From the NCBI GenBank assembly GCA_947178245.1, contig CAMWXO010000030.1, positions 1 through 12,989 on the forward strand: a DNA stretch of 12,989 nucleotides. The letters run 5' to 3'. This DNA comes from an uncultured Porphyromonadaceae bacterium. Lineage in GTDB: Bacteria > Bacteroidota > Bacteroidia > Bacteroidales > Muribaculaceae. Position 1 is the stretch's first letter. The number at the start of each line of letters is the position of its first letter. This document shows positions 1 to 7,724 of this stretch, piece after piece. Under the pieces are notes generated by a model. It ran no database searches. It saw only the letters and a list, made by a program, of their open reading frames with translations, and had not been told where the DNA came from. The translations under genes were made by a program, and so were the position numbers.

Positions 1-1762
1 TCAGGGTCTTTGAGCGCTCGTGCTCCTTGTCATAATAGAAGCGGTTCACTGCCCAGTCTGAGTTGTTGTTGATCGATCCGCCGAGGAAGAGATTGAGCTT
101 GTTGTCTTCGAGACAGCTGTATTCGAGCTGTGCGTAGAGTCCTTCCTGAGCGATGTAGCCGGTGTAGTCACGATATACGATGTCGCCCACACCGAGTTTC
201 TGATACTGCCAGTTGGGATCGGCTGCCGCGCTGTTGTTGTATGCCTTCACACTCGCGCGTGAGTTGTCGTCCATAAAATACTGACCGTTGAAGAGGTCGC
301 TGATCTTGGTCTGGTGCAGACCTGCGTAATAGCGCACGTCAAGGCCGACGAGCAGGTTAAGGTTCGGGATCAGTTCGTTCTTGTAGGTGGAGACGAGGCC
401 GACCCATGTGTGGTTATTGATGGAGCGTGCCATCACCATGTTCGAGCCGGTGGTGGAGGCTGCGTTCATTTCCTCGATGCCGGCGTAGTCGAATGTGCCG
501 TCGGGGTTGCGCCATGTATCGTTGAGGATACCGTTGGATGCGCCATACCATTGGTTGCGGTATTCGCCCGTGCGTCCCTGTCCGCTTGATCCGTAGCCGT
601 TAGAAAGCGAGAGGTAGACTGCCGAGGAGAGGCTCGACTTGTAGTCGATCTGCCAGATATGGTTGAGCGAGATCTGGGGCTTGTGGAAGTGATTCTGGTT
701 AGAAACGTATTCCTGTCCGTTGAGGCGATATCCGTATGTCGGGTTGTAGCGGTACATGCTCTCGCCGTCCATGTAATTCTTCACGTTCTGCCATCCTTCC
801 CCTGTCAGGCCGTTGTTTGTGTCGCGCTTCCAGTGATCCTGCGGCGAGCCGAATGCCGTCAAGCTGAGCTGATGCTGAGCGTTGATTCTCTTCGATACGT
901 TCACAAACCATGTGTATGAGTCAAAGCGGCATCCCTGGATGTATCCGTCGCCCCATTTGCGTGAGCCCATGATGGTGATGGCCCAGCCGTTGCTCATCAG
1001 GCCTGTCGATGCCGAGAAGCCTATGTGGTTCATGCCGTCGTTGCCCATGCCATAGAACAATGTGCCGCCTTTCTTTGCGTCGAGGCCTTTGGTGGTGATG
1101 TTCATGGTGCCTCCCACTGAGGGTGTGGAGATGATGGCAGCGCCAAGGCCGCGCTGTGTCTGCATTGCTGTGGTCACGTCGCTGAGGCCGGCCCAGTTAG
1201 ACCAGTAGACTCCGCCCCATTCCATATCATTGACCGGAATACCATTCACGAGCATGGCCACGTTCGGAGCCTTGAAGCCGCGCATGTTGATCTTTGCGTC
1301 GCCATAGCCGCCGCCGTCTTTGGTGGCCCATACGCCGGGAGTTGTCTTCAGGACTTCGGGAAACTCCTGTCCGCCGAGTTTTGCCTCGATGTAGGGAGCA
1401 TCCACCTGCGACACTGCCACGGGTGTCTTTCTGGTCTTGGCCACAGACTGGCTCACCACGACGTCCTGGAGCATCGTGGTGCTGGCGTCGAGGATGATCT
1501 TGCCCATATCAGGCTGAGCCTTTATCGTCTTGTCCTGATATCCGACGTATGAGATCTTGAGCTCCTTGGCATTGTCGGGAATTGAGAACTTGAAATTACC
1601 GTCGATGTCTACGGCTGTCGCTGTAGGCGTTCCGACTACACTGACAGTGGCTCCTATCAGGGGTTCGCCCTGGGAGTCAAATACAGATCCGGTGCAGACG
1701 TAGTTGGCCCATGCTGAGGCGCAAATCGTCATCAGAGCGGATAAGAGAAAAAGTCTCTTCAT
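1..1762 (-). CDS. TonB-dependent outer-membrane receptor, N-terminal 587 codons (gene runs off the left edge)
   Basis: This is an outer-membrane active transporter powered by TonB. Reading in from the ATG at 1762, a signal peptide (residues 1-19, MKRLFLLSALMTICASAWA) leads into a carboxypeptidase-regulatory-like beta domain (about 22-100, with GEPLIGATVSVVG and DIDGNFKFSI), then a plug domain (about 105-225, with LKTTPGVW, INMRGF, VNGIPVNDMEW and the closing SVGGTMNITTKG). After that come beta-barrel strands to the edge. The frame stays open down to base 2, so the gene is truncated only by the window; family members are roughly 700-1000 residues. It lies 48 bases behind yitT on the same strand. 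A Fur-box-like palindrome precedes it. The plug resembles that of iron-chelate-type receptors at least as much as SusC, and no SusD is visible, so the substrate is unassigned. No Shine-Dalgarno sequence is seen, as is usual in Bacteroidetes. Confidence 0.93.
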   Translation of the reverse strand, partial: MKRLFLLSALMTICASAWANYVCTGSVFDSQGEPLIGATVSVVGTPTATAVDIDGNFKFSIPDNAKELKISYVGYQDKTIKAQPDMGKIILDASTTMLQDVVVSQSVAKTRKTPVAVSQVDAPYIEAKLGGQEFPEVLKTTPGVWATKDGGGYGDAKINMRGFKAPNVAMLVNGIPVNDMEWGGVYWSNWAGLSDVTTAMQTQRGLGAAIISTPSVGGTMNITTKGLDAKKGGTLFYGMGNDGMNHIGFSASTGLMSNGWAITIMGSRKWGDGYIQGCRFDSYTWFVNVSKRINAQHQLSLTAFGSPQDHWKRDTNNGLTGEGWQNVKNYMDGESMYRYNPTYGYRLNGQEYVSNQNHFHKPQISLNHIWQIDYKSSLSSAVYLSLSNGYGSSGQGRTGEYRNQWYGASNGILNDTWRNPDGTFDYAGIEEMNAASTTGSNMVMARSINNHTWVGLVSTYKNELIPNLNLLVGLDVRYYAGLHQTKISDLFNGQYFMDDNSRASVKAYNNSAAADPNWQYQKLGVGDIVYRDYTGYIAQEGLYAQLEYSCLEDNKLNLFLGGSINNNSDWAVNRFYYDKEHERSKTL

Positions 1763-1797
1763 AGTTGTTTGTGTTGTTGGTTAATGTCGAGTTGGTT

Positions 1798-1814
1798 ATA
1801 ATAATGATTATTAT
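1798..1814. promoter_or_regulatory. Perfect 17-base AT palindrome resembling a Fur box
   Basis: The bases ATAATAAT-G-ATTATTAT form two perfectly complementary 8-base arms around one central base. The inner 15 bases differ from the 7-1-7 Fur consensus TGATAATnATTATCA only at positions 2 and 14. The site overlaps the yitT stop codon (1811-1813) and ends 35 bases before the start codon of the TonB-dependent receptor, a typical operator position. The palindrome is seen directly; binding by Fur is inferred. AT-rich low complexity is the alternative explanation. Confidence 0.5.
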
Positions 1815-2791
1815 TTCTGTAGCTGTATTGTGTTGTCGGGAGCGGCGGAAGGCTGCTTCTTCGGCTTTATCCTCACCTTGTATAAGTCGAAGCCTTTGCC
1901 GAATACTCCGTTTACCGCCCCCTGGGTGATGAAGGCATCGTCGTCGATACCTTTCACCAGGCGCATGATGCCCGGCGCCTCTATCTTGCGGCACCATATC
2001 AGAAGCACTTTCACAGGTTTCTTCGTATACCATCCTTCGCCGTCGAGTACGGTCACTCCGCGCTTGGCCTCGTTGTTTACCGCGTCTGCTATCTTCTCCC
2101 ACTGGCGGCTGAAGATGATGAACTGCACCGCCTGCCTGTTGCCGGTGATGATCATGTCGGCACAGTATGAGGCCACAAATGTCACCACGTAGCCATACAC
2201 CAGAAAGGGCACTCGTGCTTCGAGGCGCGCCCCGAATGTTCCGTCGTAAGGCAGGAAGATGCTGCTTGAGACTATGACGATATCGGTCACTACCATAGCG
2301 CGCCCGATCGAGACATTGCTGAGCTTATTCACCATCGACGCGATGATGTCGGTGCCACCCGTCGAGCCGTTGTGGATAAGCACGGTGCCTATCCCGAGGC
2401 CGCACACTATGGCTCCGAGAATGGCGCTCATGGTGATGTCTTCTATGATGGGGTGCCCGAGATTCATGAAGAAAGCTTCTCCCGCTCCGATGGAAAGGGA
2501 TATCATAGTGGCGCCGAAAATTGTCCGAACCACAAAAGTTTTTCCCACCACCCGGTAGGCGAAGGCGAGCAAGACGAGGTTGAGAACGTATTGCGTCACC
2601 GCTACGGGGATTCTTTCGTCAGACGCGAAGTAGACCAGAGTGCCTACACCCGAAAGTCCGCCCATCACGATTTTGTGTGGCAAAATGAAAGCGCAGAAGC
2701 CAAAGGCATACATGAATATGCCCATTATGATGAAAAAGTAGTCAATAAGCAGACTCCTTTTTGATGTGGCGAAACCCAAAATTGTTTTCAT
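1811..2791 (-). CDS. YitT family integral membrane protein with C-terminal DUF2179 domain
   Basis: This 326-residue inner-membrane protein belongs to the YitT family, whose transport or other role is not firmly established. The N-terminal two thirds hold about five to six hydrophobic segments (about 14-36, 62-79, 87-108, 119-139, 163-180, 195-216). The family signatures are ILPHKIVMGGLSGVGTLVYF (36-55) and HNGSTGGTDIIA (140-151). Residues about 220-305 form the soluble DUF2179 domain, including RGVTVLDGEGWY and the late FITQGAVNGVFGKGF, followed by a short polar tail. Length is slightly above the usual 280-300. The start at 2791 is chosen because the next Met (residue 23) lies inside the first membrane segment. 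A -7-type promoter element sits 4 bases before this ATG. It is divergent from the sugar transporter gene and could be read through into the receptor gene behind it. Confidence 0.93.
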   Translation of the reverse strand: MKTILGFATSKRSLLIDYFFIIMGIFMYAFGFCAFILPHKIVMGGLSGVGTLVYFASDERIPVAVTQYVLNLVLLAFAYRVVGKTFVVRTIFGATMISLSIGAGEAFFMNLGHPIIEDITMSAILGAIVCGLGIGTVLIHNGSTGGTDIIASMVNKLSNVSIGRAMVVTDIVIVSSSIFLPYDGTFGARLEARVPFLVYGYVVTFVASYCADMIITGNRQAVQFIIFSRQWEKIADAVNNEAKRGVTVLDGEGWYTKKPVKVLLIWCRKIEAPGIMRLVKGIDDDAFITQGAVNGVFGKGFDLYKVRIKPKKQPSAAPDNTIQLQK

Positions 2792-2795
2792 GGTG

Positions 2796-2803
2796 CAAAA
2801 TTA
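2796..2803 (-). promoter_or_regulatory. Bacteroidetes-type -7 promoter element for yitT
   Basis: On the minus strand the bases read TAATTTTG, a full match to the TAnnTTTG -7 element used by the Bacteroidetes housekeeping sigma factor. Only four bases (CACC) separate it from the yitT ATG, so transcription would start at or within a base or two of the start codon. No -33 TTTG is found at the usual 19-21 base spacing; the nearest TTTG is only 12 bases upstream (2816-2819). Confidence 0.45.
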
Positions 2804-2888
2804 GAAAAAAAATCTCAAAATTCATATTTTTATGTTAATGAAATTTAAAATTCCGGACGCCGATTTTTTAGTTTTTTTTGTAAGATGA

Positions 2889-2920
2889 ATAATAACAATA
2901 GCAGATGGGAGCGTTATTAT
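2889..2920. promoter_or_regulatory. Inverted repeat ATAATAAC-N16-GTTATTAT, operator candidate
   Basis: Two perfectly complementary 8-base arms (2889-2896 and 2913-2920) are separated by 16 bases, giving a 24-base centre-to-centre spacing. They lie 98 bases before the sugar transporter start, in the spacer shared with yitT. This is a plausible operator for a dimeric or paired regulator of the sugar operon, but no regulator gene is adjacent and no consensus promoter is visible next to it. The arms are AT-rich, which lowers their significance. Confidence 0.3.
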
Positions 2921-2929
2921 ATAAAGGCT

Positions 2930-2964
2930 GCTCCTCTCCGAAAATCCCGATTTCGGAAAGGAGC
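2930..2964 (+). promoter_or_regulatory. Strong leader hairpin upstream of the sugar-transport operon
   Basis: Arms GCTCCTCTCCGAAA (2930-2943) and TTTCGGAAAGGAGC (2951-2964) form a 14-base stem with one mismatch and a 7-base loop ATCCCGA. The stem lies in the presumed 5' leader, ending 53 bases before the MFS start. There is no T-run on either side, so it does not look like an intrinsic terminator. The right arm's CGGAAA (2954-2959) can instead pair with TTTCCG at 2968-2973, which gives a possible competing hairpin. Function is unknown. Confidence 0.5.
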
Positions 2965-3017
2965 GGATTTCCGTGCATTGCGTCACGGTTTTTCTTGCTT
3001 GAATACAATGCCTCATC

Positions 3018-4406
3018 ATGAATACCAAGAACTCTCGATTTATTTACTTTATCTGTTGCATATCTGCCATGGGCGGCCTGCTCTTCGGCTACGACTGGGT
3101 CGTGATCGGAGGTGCAAAGCCATTTTATGAAGTGTTTTTCGGCATCACCGGTGATCCCTCGATGCAGGGCCTGGCCATGAGTATTGCAATTGCCGGATGT
3201 CTTGTCGGCGCGATGCTCGCCGGCAGCTTCGCCGACAGATACGGAAGGAAACCTCTTCTTATCTCCGCCGCAGTGATTTTTCTCATTTCCGCATATATGA
3301 CCGGTGCCGTAGACACGTTCGTACCCTTCTTATGGGCGCGCCTCATAGGAGGGGTCGCCATCGGTATAGCGTCAGGCGTCTCGCCTATGTATATAGCCGA
3401 GGTCTCGCCTCCCGGGAAGAGGGGAAGGCTTGTATCGATCAATCAGCTTACGATAGTGCTCGGCATTCTCGCCGCCCAGATCGCCAACTGGCTCATCGCT
3501 GAGCCGATGCCAGAGGGGATGGTTCAGGCTGCTCCCGACTCGTGGAACGTGCTGGCAGGATGGAGATGGATGTTTTGGGCTGAGATAGTGCCTGCGGCCA
3601 TATTCCTCTTGCTCGCGCTGTTTGTTCCCGAGAGTCCGCGCTGGCTCGTCACCAAAGGGAAAGATGACGCTGCAGTCGGCATTTTCAGCCGTATAGGAGG
3701 CTCTGAGTTCGCTGCCTCGGAGGTAAAGGCGATAAAAATGGCGTCGCACGATGCCGCCGACAGCAGGGGAGAGGCGGCGGCGCTGTTCCGCCGGCCGTTG
3801 GCGGCTGTGCTCATTCTCGGCGTCATAATTGCTGTTTTCCAGCAATGGTGCGGCACCAACGTCATCTTCAACTACGCGCAGGAGATTTTCTCCGATGCCG
3901 GGTATGACCTCGGGGAAATGCTCTTCAACATCGTGCTGACCGGAGTGACAAACGTAATTTTCACGATTGTGGCGCTCTATGTGGTAGATCGTCTCGGCAG
4001 AAAGAAACTGATGCTGATCGGTGCGGGCGGTTTGGCAGTAATCTACGCTGCGCTCGGCACCTGCTACTTCCTGAATGTGACAGGCCTCTTCATGATCATT
4101 CTCGTGATGGCGGCTATCGCGTGCTATGCCATGACGCTCGGCCCCGTGACGTGGGTGCTCCTGTCGGAATTATTCCCCAACCGTGTCAGGGGGCTTGCCG
4201 TGGCTATCTGCACTTTCGCCCTGTGGACGGGTTGTTTCACACTTACGTATTCTTTCCCGCTCCTCAATGCCTCCTTAGGCAGTTTCGGCACATTCTGGCT
4301 TTATGCTCTGATCTGCGCAGCCGGATTCTGCTGTTTCCTGTTCCGGCTTCCGGAGACAAAGGGTAAGTCACTTGAGCAAATTGAAAAGGAATTCCAATCA
4401 AAATAA
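3018..4406 (+). CDS. Sugar porter family MFS transporter (XylE-like proton/sugar symporter)
   Basis: This 462-residue, 12-helix inner-membrane transporter carries the complete sugar-porter signature set: GGLLFGYDWVVIGG (helix 1, 19-32), DRYGRKP (73-79), WARLIGG (106-112), PMYIAEVSPPGKRGR (123-137), PESPRWLV (204-211), QQWCGTNVIFNYAQEIF (275-291), DRLGRKK (324-330), GPVTWVLLSELFPNRVRG (375-392) and LPETKGKSLEQIE (444-456). By comparison with E. coli XylE, D26 and R108 match the proton-coupling pair, and Q143, Q275, Q276, N281 and W379 match sugar-binding positions. A monosaccharide such as galactose or a pentose is therefore the expected substrate, though the exact sugar cannot be read. It is the first gene of a three-gene operon; only 6 bases separate its stop from the DUF5107 gene. 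The start at 3018 places the first helix normally; the out-of-frame ATG at 3008 gives no family match. Confidence 0.95.
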   Translation: MNTKNSRFIYFICCISAMGGLLFGYDWVVIGGAKPFYEVFFGITGDPSMQGLAMSIAIAGCLVGAMLAGSFADRYGRKPLLISAAVIFLISAYMTGAVDTFVPFLWARLIGGVAIGIASGVSPMYIAEVSPPGKRGRLVSINQLTIVLGILAAQIANWLIAEPMPEGMVQAAPDSWNVLAGWRWMFWAEIVPAAIFLLLALFVPESPRWLVTKGKDDAAVGIFSRIGGSEFAASEVKAIKMASHDAADSRGEAAALFRRPLAAVLILGVIIAVFQQWCGTNVIFNYAQEIFSDAGYDLGEMLFNIVLTGVTNVIFTIVALYVVDRLGRKKLMLIGAGGLAVIYAALGTCYFLNVTGLFMIILVMAAIACYAMTLGPVTWVLLSELFPNRVRGLAVAICTFALWTGCFTLTYSFPLLNASLGSFGTFWLYALICAAGFCCFLFRLPETKGKSLEQIEKEFQSK

Positions 4407-4412
4407 TCGTAT

Positions 4413-7400
4413 ATGATCGTAAAAGCTTGGAGAGAGAAGGTAGTTATTCCCACCTACGAGGTGGGTGCTCCAGAGAAGAATCCCATTTTTCTTGAAAACC
4501 GTGTATATCAGGGGTCAAGCGGTGCTGTGTATCCCTATCCCGTCATCGAATCGGTTTCCGACGTGAAGAAAGATGTGGAATACAATGCCGTGTTCATTGA
4601 GAACGAGTATATAAAGATCATGGTGCTTCCGGAACTCGGCGGACGCATTCAGATGGCTTACGATAAGGTGGGAGAGCGCCACTTCGTCTACTATAACCAT
4701 GTCATAAAGCCTGCCCTCGTGGGGCTCGCCGGCCCCTGGATATCCGGCGGGATTGAGTTCAACTGGCCCCAGCATCACAGGCCGAGCACCTTCATGCCCG
4801 TAGACTGCGATATCGAGAATAATGCCGACGGGTCGGTCACGGTCTGGGTTAACGAGCGCGAGAGAATGACCCATCAGAAGGCTTTGGCCGGGTTTACCCT
4901 CCGTCCCGGATGTGCTTATCTTGAGATCAGGGGGCGTCTTTATAATCCTACCGAACTGACGCAGACTTTCCTTTGGTGGGCCAATCCGGCAGTGGCTGTC
5001 AATGATTATTACCAAAGCGTGTTCCCGCCTGATATTCATGCCGTGTTCGACCATGGCAAGCGTGCCGTGAGCACTTTCCCGATAGCTACAGGCACATACT
5101 ATAAGATGGATTACTCCGCGGGCGTGGATATCTCCAACTACAGGAACATCAAGGTTCCAACTTCGTATATGGGCGTGAATTCCCGTTATGATTTCGAAGG
5201 CGGATATGAAAACGACTCTAAGGGCGGAATGCTTCACGTAGCCTCCAGGCATGTATCTCCAGGCAAAAAGCAGTGGACATGGGGCAATGGTGACTTCGGA
5301 ATGGCTTGGGATCGCAACCTTACCGATGACGATGGCCCGTATATAGAGCTGATGGCGGGTGTGTTCACTGAGAATCAGCCCGATTTCTCATGGCTTCAGC
5401 CATACGAGGAGAAGGAGTTCACGCAGTATTTTCTCCCATATAGGGAAATCGGGATCGTCAAGAACGCTAATAAGGATTTTCTGCTCAATATCGAGCCTAC
5501 AGAAGACGGAAAGGCCACTCTCAAGGTCTTCTCGACTTCAGCATGCGAAGCGAAGATAACGATTAAGTCAGATTCAGGTGAAGATATTCTCGACATGTCG
5601 GTATCTCTGTCTCCGATGAAGGTTTTCAATGAGGAAATCAGTCTCGGAGAGTTCGGAATGGGAGAGATTTCGGTAGATATAACAGCAAGCGGCCGGACTC
5701 CCCTAAGATGGCACGCCGAGCCCGATGAGATACCGGTGATTCCTGACGCGGCCGAGGCTGCTCTCGACCCGGTGAGCATCAAGACTAATGAAGAGCTTTT
5801 TCTCACAGGTCAGCATCTTGAGCAATACCGCCATGCTACTTTCAATCCGATCGATTATTATGAGGAAGCACTCAGAAGAGACCCATTCGATATAAGATGT
5901 AATAATGCGATGGGTCTTCTGATGATAAGGAAAGGATTATTTGAAGAGGCTATTCCATATTTGAAAAAAGCTTTGGCGCGTCAGCGTCGGAGAAACCTCA
6001 ATCCATACGACGGAGAACCGGCCTATAATCTCGGTATCGCCCTCAAATTTAGGGGAAAGCCGGAGGAGGCTTACGAATGGCTGTATAAATCGACTTGGAA
6101 CGGCGCCTGGCAAGATGCAGGCTTCTTTACCTGTGCGCAGATTTCTCTCGCCGAAGGGCGGCTTGAAGACGCTCTCCATGAAGTGGAGCGATCGCTGCTC
6201 CGCAACATGACCAATATGAAAGCCCGAGCTCTGAAAGCCAATATACTACGCAAACTCGGCAGATTGGATGAGGCCCGGAAGTGCATCGGTGAGGCGCTTG
6301 CCGACGACCGCTTTAATTTCGGCGCTTGGTTTGAACTTGTCCTTCTCACCGGAAAAGATGATAACCGTGAGAGACTTGTTTCGCTTATGCGCCATGATTC
6401 ACATAATTATGAGGAGACTGCTCTTGATTATATAGCGGCCGGATGCTATGATGAAGCAATCAAATTGCTTGAGATTCCGCAGTCACTTGGTTTCGCTTCG
6501 CCCATGGTTTCCTATTACAAAGGCTATGCCTTATATTGTCTCGGCGACATGACAGGTGCGGAGGAAGAATACCGGAAAGCGGCCGAAGCATCTCCGAAGC
6601 TGTGTTTCCCCAATACCATCCATGCCATCAATCCTCTGCTCGCGGCAATGAGGCTTAATCCGGATGATTCCCACGCACCTTATTATCTCGGCAATCTATA
6701 CTATGACAAGAAATGCGACAGGATTGCGATGGAACTATGGCAGAAATCTTATGAACTGAATCCTGATTTCCCTACGGTGTGCCGCAATCTGGCTCTCGGA
6801 TATTACAACAAGCGCCATGACGGGCCGAAAGCGCTTCAATTGATGGAAAGGGCTTTCGCTCTTGATGAGACGGATGCGAGAATACTGATGGAGCTCGACC
6901 AGCTGAGGAAGCAACTTGCCGTAGACCCGAAGATAAGACTCAGTATTCTCGAGTCATATCCGACTCTCACCGGCAGCCGGGATGATCTTGTAGTGGAGAA
7001 AGCGACGCTGCTCAATCTTTGTGAGCGATATGAGGAAGCGATCGACCTTCTCAATTCAAGGCAATTCCATCCCTGGGAAGGGGGTGAGGGCAAAGTTGTG
7101 GCGCAATATCAGACCGCAAGAGTTGAGGTAGCCAAGAAAGCTATAGCTGAGGAGCTATATGAAAAAGCCATAGGGCTGCTGAAGGAATGTCTCGAATATC
7201 CCGAAAATCTCGGCGAAGGAAAGTTGTTCGGATGTCAGGAGAATGATTTTCATTACCTTCTCGGTGTGGCATATAAGGGGCTCGGGGATGATGAGGAGGC
7301 TGCAGCGCACTTCCTTCTTGCCTTAGAGGGGCCTGAGGAGCCGGCTCCCGCCATGTACTACAACGATGCCCATCCCGATAAGATATTCTATGCCGGAATG

Positions 7401-7712
7401 GCCTACCGGAAACTCGGAAACGAGAGTAAGGCCCGCTCTCTCTTCTACAAGCTTATAAATTTCGGAGAGCGTCATATCAATGATACTGTGAAGATGGACT
7501 ACTTTGCCGTCTCACTCCCCGATCTGCTCATCTGGGACGGAGATCTCACTCGCAGCAACCGGATTCACTGTCTCTATCTTCTCGCTCTCGGATATTTGGG
7601 TTTGGGTGATATGGCCCGCTCAGGGAAATATCTTCATGAACTCATGCAAACCGATATCAATCATCAGGGTGCGAAGTCAATTTTGTCGCTGATGCGACTT
7701 ATTTTAGATTAA
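4413..7712 (+). CDS. DUF5107 domain protein with C-terminal TPR array, putative cytoplasmic carbohydrate-active protein
   Basis: This 1099-residue protein has no signal peptide or membrane segment and should be cytoplasmic. Residues about 40-345 match DUF5107: IMVLPELGGRIQ (69-80), GPWISGGIEFNWPQHHRPS (107-125), LWWANPAVAVND (187-198), WTWGNGDFGMAWDRN (288-302) and YIELMAGVFTENQPDFSW (310-327). The LPELGGRI strand recalls the galactose-mutarotase-like beta-sandwich fold. A second beta-rich stretch spans about 350-440. From about 495 to the end the protein is helical repeats of TPR type, for example GLFEEAIPYLKKAL, GRLEDALHEVERSL, GRLDEARKCIGEAL, GDMTGAEEEYRKA, GDDEEAAAHFLLAL and GNESKARSLFYKL. 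Its biochemical activity is not established to my knowledge. Position between a sugar importer and a secreted GH35 (gaps of 6 and 12 bases) says it handles the imported sugar or glycoside. Invariant-looking E115, H121, H122 and E312 are candidate active-site residues (inference). Confidence 0.9.
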   Translation: MIVKAWREKVVIPTYEVGAPEKNPIFLENRVYQGSSGAVYPYPVIESVSDVKKDVEYNAVFIENEYIKIMVLPELGGRIQMAYDKVGERHFVYYNHVIKPALVGLAGPWISGGIEFNWPQHHRPSTFMPVDCDIENNADGSVTVWVNERERMTHQKALAGFTLRPGCAYLEIRGRLYNPTELTQTFLWWANPAVAVNDYYQSVFPPDIHAVFDHGKRAVSTFPIATGTYYKMDYSAGVDISNYRNIKVPTSYMGVNSRYDFEGGYENDSKGGMLHVASRHVSPGKKQWTWGNGDFGMAWDRNLTDDDGPYIELMAGVFTENQPDFSWLQPYEEKEFTQYFLPYREIGIVKNANKDFLLNIEPTEDGKATLKVFSTSACEAKITIKSDSGEDILDMSVSLSPMKVFNEEISLGEFGMGEISVDITASGRTPLRWHAEPDEIPVIPDAAEAALDPVSIKTNEELFLTGQHLEQYRHATFNPIDYYEEALRRDPFDIRCNNAMGLLMIRKGLFEEAIPYLKKALARQRRRNLNPYDGEPAYNLGIALKFRGKPEEAYEWLYKSTWNGAWQDAGFFTCAQISLAEGRLEDALHEVERSLLRNMTNMKARALKANILRKLGRLDEARKCIGEALADDRFNFGAWFELVLLTGKDDNRERLVSLMRHDSHNYEETALDYIAAGCYDEAIKLLEIPQSLGFASPMVSYYKGYALYCLGDMTGAEEEYRKAAEASPKLCFPNTIHAINPLLAAMRLNPDDSHAPYYLGNLYYDKKCDRIAMELWQKSYELNPDFPTVCRNLALGYYNKRHDGPKALQLMERAFALDETDARILMELDQLRKQLAVDPKIRLSILESYPTLTGSRDDLVVEKATLLNLCERYEEAIDLLNSRQFHPWEGGEGKVVAQYQTARVEVAKKAIAEELYEKAIGLLKECLEYPENLGEGKLFGCQENDFHYLLGVAYKGLGDDEEAAAHFLLALEGPEEPAPAMYYNDAHPDKIFYAGMAYRKLGNESKARSLFYKLINFGERHINDTVKMDYFAVSLPDLLIWDGDLTRSNRIHCLYLLALGYLGLGDMARSGKYLHELMQTDINHQGAKSILSLMRLILD

Positions 7713-7724
7713 GCTGTAATAATC

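Noticed and set aside
1..1762. Assignment of the receptor as SusC of a polysaccharide utilisation locus
   Set aside because: No SusD is visible, the plug lacks the usual SusC-style signatures, and the gene is cut by the window edge, so only the general receptor call is supported.
1677..2102. 141-codon minus-strand frame overlapping the end of yitT and the start of the receptor gene
   Set aside because: It is out of frame with two recognisable genes, is Arg-rich and low in complexity, and runs through the intergenic palindrome as Ile/Asn/Thr repeats.
2930..2964. Leader hairpin as an intrinsic terminator
   Set aside because: No T-run follows on either strand and it sits between two divergent start codons, where no transcript should end.
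2885..3130. 81-codon plus-strand frame, including ATG at 3008, overlapping the MFS start
   Set aside because: It is out of frame with the transporter, has no family match, and the ATG at 3018 gives a normal sugar-porter N-terminus.
4515..5252. 245-codon open frame on the minus strand opposite the DUF5107 domain
   Set aside because: Antisense shadow of a well-conserved coding region; Cys/His/Ile-rich translation without recognisable motifs.
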